From positions 1-64,000 of the forward strand of contig JADJXF010000021.1 in assembly GCA_016715995.1 (NCBI GenBank): DNA of 64,000 nucleotides, read 5' to 3'. Positions 35,774 to 43,690 of the stretch are shown piece after piece. A program made the position numbers and the translations under genes. This stretch comes from Flavobacteriales bacterium (lineage in GTDB: Bacteria > Bacteroidota > Bacteroidia > Flavobacteriales_F > PHOS-HE28). The notes beneath the pieces are model-generated. The model saw only the letters and a program-made list of their open reading frames with translations, ran no database searches and was not told the DNA's origin. Each line of letters opens with the position of its first letter. Position 1 is the first letter of the stretch.

Positions 35774-36096
35774 AGCGTGTCGCAGCAGTTCTCCAAACAA
35801 CCCACGATGCGCATGAACTCCGGTCGCTTCAGCTGCCAGTAGGTGTATTTGCCTTCCTTAGTGCAGATGAGCAGCCCCTCGTCGCGCATGAGCGTGAGGT
35901 GCTGGCTCAGGATCGCTTGCTCGATGCCGAGCATGGCTTCCAGATCGCGGTTGCATAAGCGCTCGCGCCGGCCCAGTGCATCAAGGATGTCCAAGCGGAT
36001 GGGATGCGCTGCTGCGCGGAGCAATTCGCTTGCGCGGATCAACTTAGCGCTGCCTACACGCTCATGCAGCACTTCGGTGTCGAGGATGAATGTCAT
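35770..36096 (-). CDS. ArsR-family regulator with five cysteines
   Basis: 108-residue winged-helix repressor: HPIRLDILDALGRRERLC, AMLGIEQAILSQHLTLMRDEG (two segments), then the wing ICTKEGKYTYWQL. Cysteines at 48, 78, 100, 104 and 105. BigR/SqrR-type persulfide sensors also use a Cys pair in an ArsR fold, but the spacing differs. First gene of the large sulfur operon. It probably represses its own promoter through a dyad overlapping the -7 box and releases it on persulfide or metal binding. Confidence 0.85.
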   Translation of the reverse strand: MTFILDTEVLHERVGSAKLIRASELLRAAAHPIRLDILDALGRRERLCNRDLEAMLGIEQAILSQHLTLMRDEGLLICTKEGKYTYWQLKRPEFMRIVGCLENCCDTL

Positions 36097-36104
36097 CAGC
36101 GGCG

Positions 36105-36149
36105 CAAACGTATAGCTATGCGCCTATGCGACATGGTGAGAATGGTCAC
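36105..36149 (-). promoter_or_regulatory. Sulfur-operon promoter with Crp-type and ArsR-type operators
   Basis: The -7 box TACGTTTG (36112 to 36105) is perfect. GTGAGAATGGTCAC (36136-36149) is a GTGA-N6-TCAC operator with its centre 37.5 bases from the last G of the box. Overlapping the upstream end of the box, CGTATAGCTATGCG (36109-36122) is a near-perfect dyad, and CTATGCG repeats directly at 36116 and 36124. This predicts Crp-type activation plus ArsR repression of one start. Confidence 0.65.
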
Positions 36150-36172
36150 GTAAGGCTGTGCCGAGCGCCCCC

Positions 36173-37303
36173 TTATGCTTCCAATGACTTCAACAGCGCT
36201 TCACCGAAGTGCTCCACTTGGTAGCGCCGCATGCCCGGGAGCGCAGCCAGCGCATCCAAGTCGCCGGGCAGGGTGCGCGCGATATCCGCCAGCATCTGGT
36301 TGCTGGCTACGATGCCTAGGCGCAGGTCGTGCTCTAGGGTGAGGCGGTCGCGCACCTGCTTCAGGCGCTTGAGCCGCTCGTCGTGGTTTGGGTCGCGCGG
36401 CCATCGCTTGCCCTTGGGCACCTGCGGCCATTGCTCCTTGGGGAGCTCCAGCGCGCGCTTGATCGTTTCCATGAACTCGCGTCCGTGGCGCTGAGCCATC
36501 TTTTCGCCGATGCCTTTGCGATGCCCAAGGTCCTTCGCCGATTTTGGCGGATCGGTCGCCAGGGCGAGCAGCGCCTCATTGCCCACAACCATGAATGGCG
36601 CGCGATCCATGCGCTCGGCGATGCGCTCCCGCAAGGCATGCACTTCGCGCAGCACGGCCAACTGATTCGGCTTCAGCAATTTGGCGGTCTTCAGTTTCAA
36701 AAACCCTAGCTCATCATCCGTGGGCAGGTTGAAGGGCGCATCGGTAAGCAGGTGGAACTCCTCTTCCGCCCATTCCCAGCGACCCTTCTCCTTCAGCTTC
36801 TCCTTCAGGATGTCGCGGAGGGCGATCAAATGGCTGGTATCTCCTGCGGCATACGCGAGCATGTCGGCGGGCAGCGGCCGCTTGCTCCAATCGGCTTTCT
36901 GGAACTTCTTGTCCACGTTCACCCCCTGGTATTTCCGCAGCAAGGATGCCAGGCCGATCTCCGGCTCGTTGATCAACTCTGCGGCCACCAGCGTATCGAA
37001 GACATTCTCCACGCGGATGCCGTGATACTTGGCTAGGATCCGCAGGTCGTAGTCGGCATCATGGATCACCACCTCCATGGCCTTGTCGGCTAGCAGGTGG
37101 CTCAATGGTGCTAGGTCCGGCAGAGCCAGCGGATCCACGAGGTAGGTGTGGTCGCGGGTGCTCAGTTGCACCAGGCACACCTGCTCCTTGTAGCGGTGGA
37201 AACTGCTCGCCTCCGTATCGAGCGCGATGATGGTGGCATCCGCGAGCGCAGCTATCCGCCGAGCCAGGGCCTCCTTGCCGGTGATGAGTTCGTATAGGGG
37301 CAC
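36173..37303 (-). CDS. rnd: Ribonuclease D
   Basis: 376 residues. The DEDD exonuclease core (1-about 190) shows IALDTEASSFHRY (Exo I), VIHDADYDLRILAKYHG (Exo II) and YAAGD (Exo III, Y-xxx-D). An HRDC domain follows (about 210-290) and a second HRDC-like region ends at LPGMRRYQVEHFGEALL. Trims 3' ends of tRNA precursors. Independent of the sulfur operon, though it lies directly upstream of it on the same strand. Confidence 0.92.
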   Translation of the reverse strand: MPLYELITGKEALARRIAALADATIIALDTEASSFHRYKEQVCLVQLSTRDHTYLVDPLALPDLAPLSHLLADKAMEVVIHDADYDLRILAKYHGIRVENVFDTLVAAELINEPEIGLASLLRKYQGVNVDKKFQKADWSKRPLPADMLAYAAGDTSHLIALRDILKEKLKEKGRWEWAEEEFHLLTDAPFNLPTDDELGFLKLKTAKLLKPNQLAVLREVHALRERIAERMDRAPFMVVGNEALLALATDPPKSAKDLGHRKGIGEKMAQRHGREFMETIKRALELPKEQWPQVPKGKRWPRDPNHDERLKRLKQVRDRLTLEHDLRLGIVASNQMLADIARTLPGDLDALAALPGMRRYQVEHFGEALLKSLEA

Positions 37304-37336
37304 GGGAGGCGCTGCGATGGCCGCAAAATAAGCGGA

Positions 37337-37708
37337 CTAGGGCGCTAGGGCCTCCATGCCGGGTAGGTTGCGCAGGAGCCACCAGCCCGTGATGCCGATG
37401 CCCCAGGCCCAGACGATGCGGTTATCCTGGGAAAGGGGCCTGCTCCGCCAGCGGCCTGCGACCCATTGGATACCCAAGAGAGGCAGGGCGATCACCAGCA
37501 GCGCATTGTGGCCGAACCCCTCGACGACCCTGCCATGCAGCAGGTCGTGCAGGGCCCGCTGGGAGCCGCATCCGGGGCAGAAGAGGCCGGTGACCCAATG
37601 GAATGGGCAAGGGAGGAATCCGGGTCCGTGCTCCGGGTCGTGCAGGAAGAGATGAACCGCCCACGCGACGATTCCTGCAATAGCCAGAACGCGCCAAGCC
37701 ATGGCCAT
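37337..37708 (-). CDS. DUF2752 membrane protein
   Basis: 123 residues with about three hydrophobic helices and the DUF2752 signature LPCPFHWVTGLFCPGCGSQR followed by ALHDLLHG. Function unknown. Start at 37708 (MAMAWRVLAIAG) chosen because the upstream frame overlaps the CD225 gene. Follows the CD225 gene by 10 bases; the two are often neighbours in Bacteroidota. Confidence 0.85.
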   Translation of the reverse strand: MAMAWRVLAIAGIVAWAVHLFLHDPEHGPGFLPCPFHWVTGLFCPGCGSQRALHDLLHGRVVEGFGHNALLVIALPLLGIQWVAGRWRSRPLSQDNRIVWAWGIGITGWWLLRNLPGMEALAP

Positions 37709-37718
37709 CGGACTAAGC

Positions 37719-37994
37719 CTAGCCGCTGACCAGGCCCATGAGGGCCAGAAAGATGACCGACCCGTAGAAGAGCATGACCAGCACGATCGGCACCAGCCCG
37801 CACCAGAATCCGATCTTGGTCCACTTGCCAGCTTCGCTGCTAGCGCGTTGGGCACCGTCGAAATCCCCGGCGTCGTAGCGGCTGTTCACGCTGGACGCGT
37901 TGATGATGCCGATCAGTCCGAACGGCAGGCAGCACAGCAGGGTGACAATGATGGACTCGACCAGCCAATCCTTCGGTCGTTGGGGGGAATTCAT
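37719..37994 (-). CDS. CD225/dispanin-family membrane protein
   Basis: 91 residues. Two hydrophobic segments with the CD225 pattern: WLVESIIVTLLCCLPFGLIG, INASSVNSRYDAGDFDGAQR (the helix-loop with N and Y), then WTKIGFWCGLVPIVLVMLFY. This is the bacterial counterpart of the interferon-induced transmembrane fold; function in bacteria unknown. The start MNSPQRPKD at 37994 fits the family. Confidence 0.85.
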   Translation of the reverse strand: MNSPQRPKDWLVESIIVTLLCCLPFGLIGIINASSVNSRYDAGDFDGAQRASSEAGKWTKIGFWCGLVPIVLVMLFYGSVIFLALMGLVSG

Positions 37995-38050
37995 TACGAG
38001 GCGCTTTGTTCCGGCAAGGATACTTGCTTCCCCGTTTCTGGGAGTGACGC

Positions 38051-39151
38051 TCAGATGTACCGCTCCCCGCTTTCGGCGGTGAGTTCGTTCACGAACTGCT
38101 TGATCTGCTGCTCGTCGCGCTTGCGGCACACCAGCAGGGCATCCGCAGTGCTCACCACGATGCAGTCCTCCAGGCCCTGCAGTACAAGCAGCCGGCCATC
38201 GTGGGCATGCACCACGTTCCCTGAGCAGTCATAGAGCCGCACGGCATCGCCGATGGCCGCGTTGCCGGCGGCATCCTTCGGCAGATGGGTGTAGAGGCTG
38301 CCCCAAGTGCCCAGGTCGCTCCAGCCGAAATCGCTGGCCACCGTGTACACGTTCGGCGCCTTCTCCATGATGCCATAATCGATGCTCTCGCTCGCGCATT
38401 CCGCATAGATGGAGGCGATGGCCGCCCGTTCCGTCGCCGAGCCGAAGTCCTTGCGTCGCGCATCGAACAGCGCCTTCGTCTCGGGGAGGTGCCGTTGGAA
38501 GGCGGCATCGATGCTCTTGAGGCTCCAGATGAAGATGCCGGAATTCCAGAGGAACTCACCGCTCTCGATGAATCGCAGCGCAGTCGCATGGTCGGGCTTC
38601 TCCGTGAAGGTGCGCACCTGCTTCACGCGCGGGTGCAACGTCCCCAGGCCCTCCTTGAATTGGATGTAGCCGTACCCGGTATCGGGACGGTTGGGCATGA
38701 TGCCGAGCGTGACGAGGCAATCGGTGGCAGCGGCTTGTTCAAGCGCGATTCGGACCGTTTCCTGGAAGGCTTCTTCCTTCAGCACCAGATGATCGCTTGG
38801 GGCCACAATGATGCGCGCGTCGGGATCGCGTGCATTGATCACCGCATTGGCATAAGCCACGCAGGGAGCGGTGTTCTTCCGCTGGGGCTCTTCCAGGATC
38901 TGCCAGCCTTGCAGCTGCGGCAACTGCTCACGCACGATGGCCGAATAGCGCGCGTTGGTAACCACAATGATCCGCTCCGCGCCGCACAGGGGAACGAACC
39001 GGTCGTAGGTCTGCTGGAGCAGCGTCCGCCCAAGGCCAAGGAAATCGAGGAACTGCTTGGGATAGGCTGTACGGCTCATGGGCCAGAAGCGGCTACCGAC
39101 ACCGCCGGCCATAATCACGCACCAGGTGTGCTGTTGGTCCATCGAAGGCAT
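38051..39151 (-). CDS. manC: Mannose-1-phosphate guanylyltransferase
   Basis: 366 residues, the GDP-mannose-forming nucleotidyltransferase domain without a fused isomerase. Signature VIMAGGVGSRFWPMSRTAYP with KQFL near the N-terminus, APSDHLVL, and TEKPDHATAL. Supplies GDP-mannose for glycans and lipopolysaccharide. Starts at 39151 (MPSMDQQHTW) or Met4. It follows the SprT-like gene by 9 bases. Confidence 0.93.
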   Translation of the reverse strand: MPSMDQQHTWCVIMAGGVGSRFWPMSRTAYPKQFLDFLGLGRTLLQQTYDRFVPLCGAERIIVVTNARYSAIVREQLPQLQGWQILEEPQRKNTAPCVAYANAVINARDPDARIIVAPSDHLVLKEEAFQETVRIALEQAAATDCLVTLGIMPNRPDTGYGYIQFKEGLGTLHPRVKQVRTFTEKPDHATALRFIESGEFLWNSGIFIWSLKSIDAAFQRHLPETKALFDARRKDFGSATERAAIASIYAECASESIDYGIMEKAPNVYTVASDFGWSDLGTWGSLYTHLPKDAAGNAAIGDAVRLYDCSGNVVHAHDGRLLVLQGLEDCIVVSTADALLVCRKRDEQQIKQFVNELTAESGERYI

Positions 39152-39160
39152 TTATTTCGG

Positions 39161-39787
39161 TCAGGAGGCGTGCCCGAGCACTGCGGGATCATGCGTCACA
39201 ACCTCGACGAGTGGGTCGAGGAGGTATGTGCGTCGGTTATTGAGGCAGCGGCAGCGGAACCGTTTCCGCAATCGGGGGCCTTTCACATAAATGGATCCAT
39301 TGAAGCGGAAGACCGTCCGCTCGGGCAGGCGCTCCAGCAGCAGGCCTGGCTCGGAATCATGCTGGTGAAGCGCACGGATGAGCTGCGGGTCGGCGCAGCT
39401 GCTGGCCGGGGCTTTCTGCAGGTGTCGATGTAGGGCCGCCAGTACATCGTGCGGCAGCACTGCCGGTGAAAGGAACGGCCGCATGACGCGCTGGTATTCG
39501 GCCCGCCACACGGGGCCATGCGGTGCTGAGCGGCGGTCCTGCATGAAAGCGGTATGGTGCGCGAACTCATGCACCAGGGTCACGAGGAAGGCATAGGGGT
39601 TCAGCCCGGTGTTCACAGTAATCCGAGGCGGGCCTCCATCGCGCGGCACGCGGTAATCACCGAGCTTCGTTCGTCGCGCGCGGACAACCCGCACATGAAC
39701 CGGGTGCTCCTGCATCCATTGCGCCACTGGTGGCCATGCCGGCTCGGGCAGGTGGAAGCGGATCAGGTCGATGTCCGAAGCGGGCAT
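39161..39787 (-). CDS. SprT-like zinc metallopeptidase-domain protein
   Basis: 208 residues. Zinc-binding H73-E74-F-A-H77 (LVHEFAHHTAF), with the SprT-like context GLNPYAFLVT before it. A C-terminal basic segment has RKRFRCRCLNNRR but lacks a clear second CxxC. Related to SprT/Spartan-like proteases; the bacterial role is not established. Directly abuts the small lipoprotein upstream and manC downstream. Confidence 0.85.
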   Translation of the reverse strand: MPASDIDLIRFHLPEPAWPPVAQWMQEHPVHVRVVRARRTKLGDYRVPRDGGPPRITVNTGLNPYAFLVTLVHEFAHHTAFMQDRRSAPHGPVWRAEYQRVMRPFLSPAVLPHDVLAALHRHLQKAPASSCADPQLIRALHQHDSEPGLLLERLPERTVFRFNGSIYVKGPRLRKRFRCRCLNNRRTYLLDPLVEVVTHDPAVLGHAS

Positions 39788-39991
39788 TCAGGATCCAGTG
39801 ATCGGTTCGGATGTTGGAGCGACCAGTGCATGGCGTGCATGCGTGCCTTCACCAGCATCCGGCACCCGGTTCCATTGCGGACAATCGCAGCCTCGCTTCT
39901 TGCGGTACTTGCTGGGCTGCGTTGCGCAGGCGGAGAAGATGGCCATGGCCAGCACTAGGAGGCCCAAACGGATGCGAGCGCTGCGCGACAT
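39788..39991 (-). CDS. Small lipoprotein with KYRKKRGCDCPQW motif
   Basis: 67 residues: signal and lipobox FSAC (Cys20), then KYRKKRGCDCPQW, which is the only strongly conserved part of a short Bacteroidota lipoprotein family usually found next to the SprT-like gene. Function unknown. The stop is immediately followed by the SprT-like ATG. Confidence 0.7.
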   Translation of the reverse strand: MSRSARIRLGLLVLAMAIFSACATQPSKYRKKRGCDCPQWNRVPDAGEGTHARHALVAPTSEPITGS

Positions 39992-40083
39992 CGGGGCCAA
40001 GGTACGGGGGCGGCTGCTGCACGGGCCAGACGGCAACGGGCAGGGCGCTACTTTAGCCGCTCTCCACCTCGCAGGCGAACCGC

Positions 40084-40824
40084 ATGAACATCCTGTACCA
40101 TATCGGCCGGTACGTCTTGTTGCTCCGTGAGACCTTCGCCCGGCCCGAGCGCCTCAGCCTCTATTGGTCGCGGACCGTGGAGGAGATGGACTTGCTGGGC
40201 GTCAAGAGCCTGGGCATCGTCGCGCTGCTCTCGGCCTTCATGGGCGCGGTGATCACCATCCAGACGAAGACCAACATCGACAGCCCGCTGATCCAGGCCT
40301 GGGTGGTGGGCTTCGCCACGCGCCAGAGCACCATCTTGGAATTCAGTCCGACGGTGATCTCGCTGATCCTGGCCGGCAAGGTGGGCAGCAACATCGCAGC
40401 GGAGATCGGCTCCATGCGCGTGAAGGAGCAGATCGACGCCCTCGACATCATGGGCGTCAATTCAGCGGGCTACCTCATCCTGCCCAAGATCGTGGCCACC
40501 ATGCTCATCAACCCCTTCTTGATCATGATCAGCATGTTCCTCGGCATCTTCGGGGGCTGGCTCGCCGGGGTGCAGACCGGTGTGGTGGTGAGCGACGATT
40601 TCATCATGGGCATCCAGCTCGGCTTCAAGCCGTACCACGTGGTGTACGCGTTGATCAAGACGGTCGTGTTCGCCTTCATCATCACCACGGTGAGCGCGTA
40701 CCAGGGCTACTACACGCGTGGCGGCACCCGCGAGGTGGGCATCAGCAGCACCCGCGCGGTGGTGTACAGCGACGTGATGATCCTCCTGGCCAACCTGGTG
40801 CTCACGCAAGCCCTGCTGCTATGA
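40084..40824 (+). CDS. MlaE-family ABC transporter permease
   Basis: 246 residues, five to six helices; MlaE domain with MGAVITIQTKTNI, EIGSMRVKEQIDALDIMGVN and SAYQGYYTRGGTREVG. Part of the lipid-transport ABC complex that moves phospholipids between outer and inner membrane. The stop overlaps the ATPase start (CTATGA). Confidence 0.92.
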   Translation: MNILYHIGRYVLLLRETFARPERLSLYWSRTVEEMDLLGVKSLGIVALLSAFMGAVITIQTKTNIDSPLIQAWVVGFATRQSTILEFSPTVISLILAGKVGSNIAAEIGSMRVKEQIDALDIMGVNSAGYLILPKIVATMLINPFLIMISMFLGIFGGWLAGVQTGVVVSDDFIMGIQLGFKPYHVVYALIKTVVFAFIITTVSAYQGYYTRGGTREVGISSTRAVVYSDVMILLANLVLTQALLL

Positions 40825-41585
40825 TCGTGGTGGAGGGCCTTGGCAAGCGCTTCGGCGACGTGCAGGTGATCGACGGCATCGACGCGGTCTTCCAGAAGGG
40901 ACGCGTGAACCAGATCATCGGACGCAGCGGATCGGGCAAGAGCGTGATGGCCAAGTGCATGGTGGGCCTGCACCGTCCGGAAAAGGGCCGTGTGCTCTAT
41001 GAGGGCCGATCCTTCCATGACATGGATGCTGAGGAGAAGCGCGGCATCAGGCAGCGCATCGGCATGCTGTTCCAGGGGTCGGCCCTGTTCGACAGCCTGA
41101 CGGTGATCGAGAACGTGATGTTCCCGCTGCGCATGTTCGGCCTCATGGCGAAAAGCGAGATGGAGGACCGGGCGCACACCTGCCTGAAACGGGTGAGCAT
41201 CATCGACAAGGACCAGCTCTTCCCGGCGGAGCTCAGCGGGGGCATGCAGAAGCGGGTGGGCATCGCGCGGGCCATCGCTATGAACCCCGAGTACCTGTTC
41301 TGCGATGAGCCCAACAGCGGCCTGGACCCGCAGACGAGCATTGTCATCGACGACTTGATCAAGGAGATCACCGAGGAGTTCGGCACCACCACCATCGTCA
41401 TCACCCACGACATGAACAGTGTGATGGAGACCGGGGAGCACATCCTCTTCATCCACAAGGGCCGAAAGTGGTGGGAGGGGACCCGCGAGCAGCTCCTGCG
41501 CAGCGACAACAAGGAGCTCAACGAATTCGTGTTCGCGGGCAGCCTTATGCGCGAGGTGAAGCGATCGCTCACCGGCGAGGAATGA
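40821..41585 (+). CDS. MlaF-family ABC transporter ATPase
   Basis: 254 residues, the partner of the MlaE permease. Walker A GRSGSGKS, signature LSGGMQKR, Walker B YLFCDEPNSGLDP, and the switch His in VITHDM. Powers lipid transport. Coupled to mlaE by a 4-base overlap; no MCE-domain gene follows here. Confidence 0.94.
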   Translation: MIVVEGLGKRFGDVQVIDGIDAVFQKGRVNQIIGRSGSGKSVMAKCMVGLHRPEKGRVLYEGRSFHDMDAEEKRGIRQRIGMLFQGSALFDSLTVIENVMFPLRMFGLMAKSEMEDRAHTCLKRVSIIDKDQLFPAELSGGMQKRVGIARAIAMNPEYLFCDEPNSGLDPQTSIVIDDLIKEITEEFGTTTIVITHDMNSVMETGEHILFIHKGRKWWEGTREQLLRSDNKELNEFVFAGSLMREVKRSLTGEE

Positions 41586-41603
41586 CCGGACCGGCATGAA
41601 AGG

Positions 41604-41635
41604 CGAAGGCCCCCGCATCGCTGCGAGGGCCTTCG
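41604..41635 (+). terminator. Terminator after mlaEF
   Basis: Long GC-rich stem CGAAGGCCC/GGGCCTTCG extended by CGC/GCG around a short loop; lies 18 bases after mlaF and before the convergent secreted-protein gene, so it may act in both directions. Confidence 0.75.
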
Positions 41636-41653
41636 GTCGTGCGTGGCGCGGGG

Positions 41654-43522
41654 TCAGTCGACCATCACGCGTTGCACGGTGCTGGCATTTCCATCGCTCA
41701 CACGCACGAGGTAGGCGCCTTTTGCGTGACCGCTCAGGTCGAGCGTCGAGCTGCCGTTGCTGCGCGTGTTGAGCACTTCCTGGCCGAGCACGTCGAGCAC
41801 CTGGATGGTGAAGGCGCCCGGCGTGGCGCTGCGGAACTGCACCAGGCCGTCAAGCGCCGGGTTCGGGTAGATGGAGATCCCGGCGAGTTCTCCGGCCTCG
41901 GGCACGGATACCAGGGTGGTGGTGGCCATACGGATGGCGAAGCCATTCCCGTTGCTATAGATCCGGCTGTCCGAGGGCAGGTAGATCGCGCTGGTGAGCG
42001 CAGGCTGGGGAACAGTGAGGTCGTCAACGATCCGCAGGTTGTTCACTCCGCCGTTGCTGAAGAGCTTCACACCGATGTAGTACGCGTTCGGCTGAAGGAG
42101 CTGCGGCGAATCGAAAGGCACGACCACCCGGCCCGCAGTCACATCCGCCGCCGTGATGTCGATCACATCGGTCTCGTAGAGCGGTGGCAACAGGTCGAAG
42201 GTGGCGGTGACCGTGGTGTCATAAATGGAGCAGATCACATAGCTGTTCTCCTGCGAGGTCGAGGTGATCAGGAACTCCAGCCCGTGCACCGTTTGCGCCG
42301 TGCGGATCGGGTACTGGTTCAGGAGGATGATCCCGTCGGAATCGCCGGTGAAGCTGTTGGTCCCGAGCGAGGAAAGCGTCTGGTAACCGGTGGGATGGTT
42401 CCCTATGCCGTCCACGCTGTACCAATCTGGGTTCACCTCGAAGTTGCGCAGGTAGGTGTTGTTGCCCAGATCATCCTCCTGGTCGTCCTCATCGGCCACC
42501 ACGGTGAAATTGCCCTGGTATAAGCCCCCGGCGAGCGCGCCGCCGTTCGGCAGATTCACGCTCTGGTCCATGGTGGCGCTCTCGGCGGAGGCAAGGTTCA
42601 CTGAATTGCCAATGGCGCTGAAGCCGCTGGGGCCGTTCACATTCATCTGCACCTGGCAGTTGGTCATGGCGTTCACGCCGAAGTTGAGGACGGAGCCGCC
42701 CACGCGCATGGTTGGATTCAGATGTTGCTGCGGTACTCGGCCGTACTCCTCACCGTTGCCGGTATGCGAGAGGAAGCCATCCTCCATCACCAGCTCATAG
42801 GCCGGTTGCTCCAGCACTTTCACATCATCCACGAACCAGCTATAGCCCCATTCGCCGCTCCAGTAGAAGCGGATCCACACTTGCGGTTGATTGCCGGCCG
42901 CATCGCTGATGTTGATCCGCACCCGCGTTGGGTTGCTGATCACTGCTTGCACTTCCATGCCCGGGAAGACCTCATACACGCCGGGAATCGGGGTCACATC
43001 GGTGCTGGACGGTTCCAAGGGTATCCAGTCGGTGTTGTTCGTGCTCACCACGATGTAGATCTCCTCATTGGTCCATTTGCGGTAGAAGGTCTGGAACTCG
43101 AGGATGACGTTATCGTAGCCCGTCGTGTTGATCGGGTTGGCCGTGGTCATGTGGCTCTGCTCGATCAACCCGGTATTGTTGTTGAATCCATCGCTGTCCA
43201 GCATGGCGTAGCCATTTCCCTGCGAGGGGCTGTTCACGGGCTGGGTCGGGTAATCGCCGGTGTTGGTGAGCCCAACGCCAACCTGCCAGTTCAAGGCCAG
43301 CGTGCCGTCGTAACCAAGGGTCCAGTTTGAAGGCGTGGAGAAGTCGTCCTCCCAGATTACGGTGCTCCGTTCGCCCATAGCCGCAGGACCGATGGGCACG
43401 GTCTCGTCAAGCGTGGGCTTCACCGGAATCAGGGCTCGGCCTTGCGCCGTCCGCGTCTGAGCCATCACTGTTCCAGTGCTGGCTAGTACGAAGAAGAATG
43501 CTGATGCGTAGTATCTGTTCAT
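41654..43522 (-). CDS. T9SS-sorted secreted protein, tandem paralogue A
   Basis: 622 residues. Signal peptide (YYASAFFFVLASTGTVMAQ); a jelly-roll/MAM-like region with WIRFYWSGEWGYSWFVDDVK; the shared core SHTGNGEEYGRVPQQHLNPT and YSVDGIGNHPTGYQTLSS; then the T9SS type A tail ISIYPNPALDGLVQFR ending VMVD. Cell-surface or released protein; ligand unknown. The paralogue at 43691 has the same architecture. Confidence 0.85.
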   Translation of the reverse strand: MNRYYASAFFFVLASTGTVMAQTRTAQGRALIPVKPTLDETVPIGPAAMGERSTVIWEDDFSTPSNWTLGYDGTLALNWQVGVGLTNTGDYPTQPVNSPSQGNGYAMLDSDGFNNNTGLIEQSHMTTANPINTTGYDNVILEFQTFYRKWTNEEIYIVVSTNNTDWIPLEPSSTDVTPIPGVYEVFPGMEVQAVISNPTRVRINISDAAGNQPQVWIRFYWSGEWGYSWFVDDVKVLEQPAYELVMEDGFLSHTGNGEEYGRVPQQHLNPTMRVGGSVLNFGVNAMTNCQVQMNVNGPSGFSAIGNSVNLASAESATMDQSVNLPNGGALAGGLYQGNFTVVADEDDQEDDLGNNTYLRNFEVNPDWYSVDGIGNHPTGYQTLSSLGTNSFTGDSDGIILLNQYPIRTAQTVHGLEFLITSTSQENSYVICSIYDTTVTATFDLLPPLYETDVIDITAADVTAGRVVVPFDSPQLLQPNAYYIGVKLFSNGGVNNLRIVDDLTVPQPALTSAIYLPSDSRIYSNGNGFAIRMATTTLVSVPEAGELAGISIYPNPALDGLVQFRSATPGAFTIQVLDVLGQEVLNTRSNGSSTLDLSGHAKGAYLVRVSDGNASTVQRVMVD

Positions 43523-43640
43523 GATGCGAGGGTTTAGTGCTGTGGGGTACGAGAGGGGTTCGACATACAAATCAAATCAACCTGAACCCCAATTCCTAGA
43601 TCTTGGACCTGCGATTGACTGGAGCGCCCGGAGCCCAGCA

Positions 43641-43670
43641 AAAGACCCCGGCCAAGTGGCCGGGGTCTTT
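43641..43670 (-). terminator. Terminator between the two T9SS paralogues
   Basis: 13-bp perfect stem AAAGACCCCGGCC/GGCCGGGGTCTTT with a 4-base loop AAGT, 20 bases after the stop of the gene at 43691 on the minus strand. Runs of A and T at the ends make it a classical bidirectional terminator. Confidence 0.85.
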
Positions 43671-43690
43671 GAATGTGCTGGAATTCAGGC

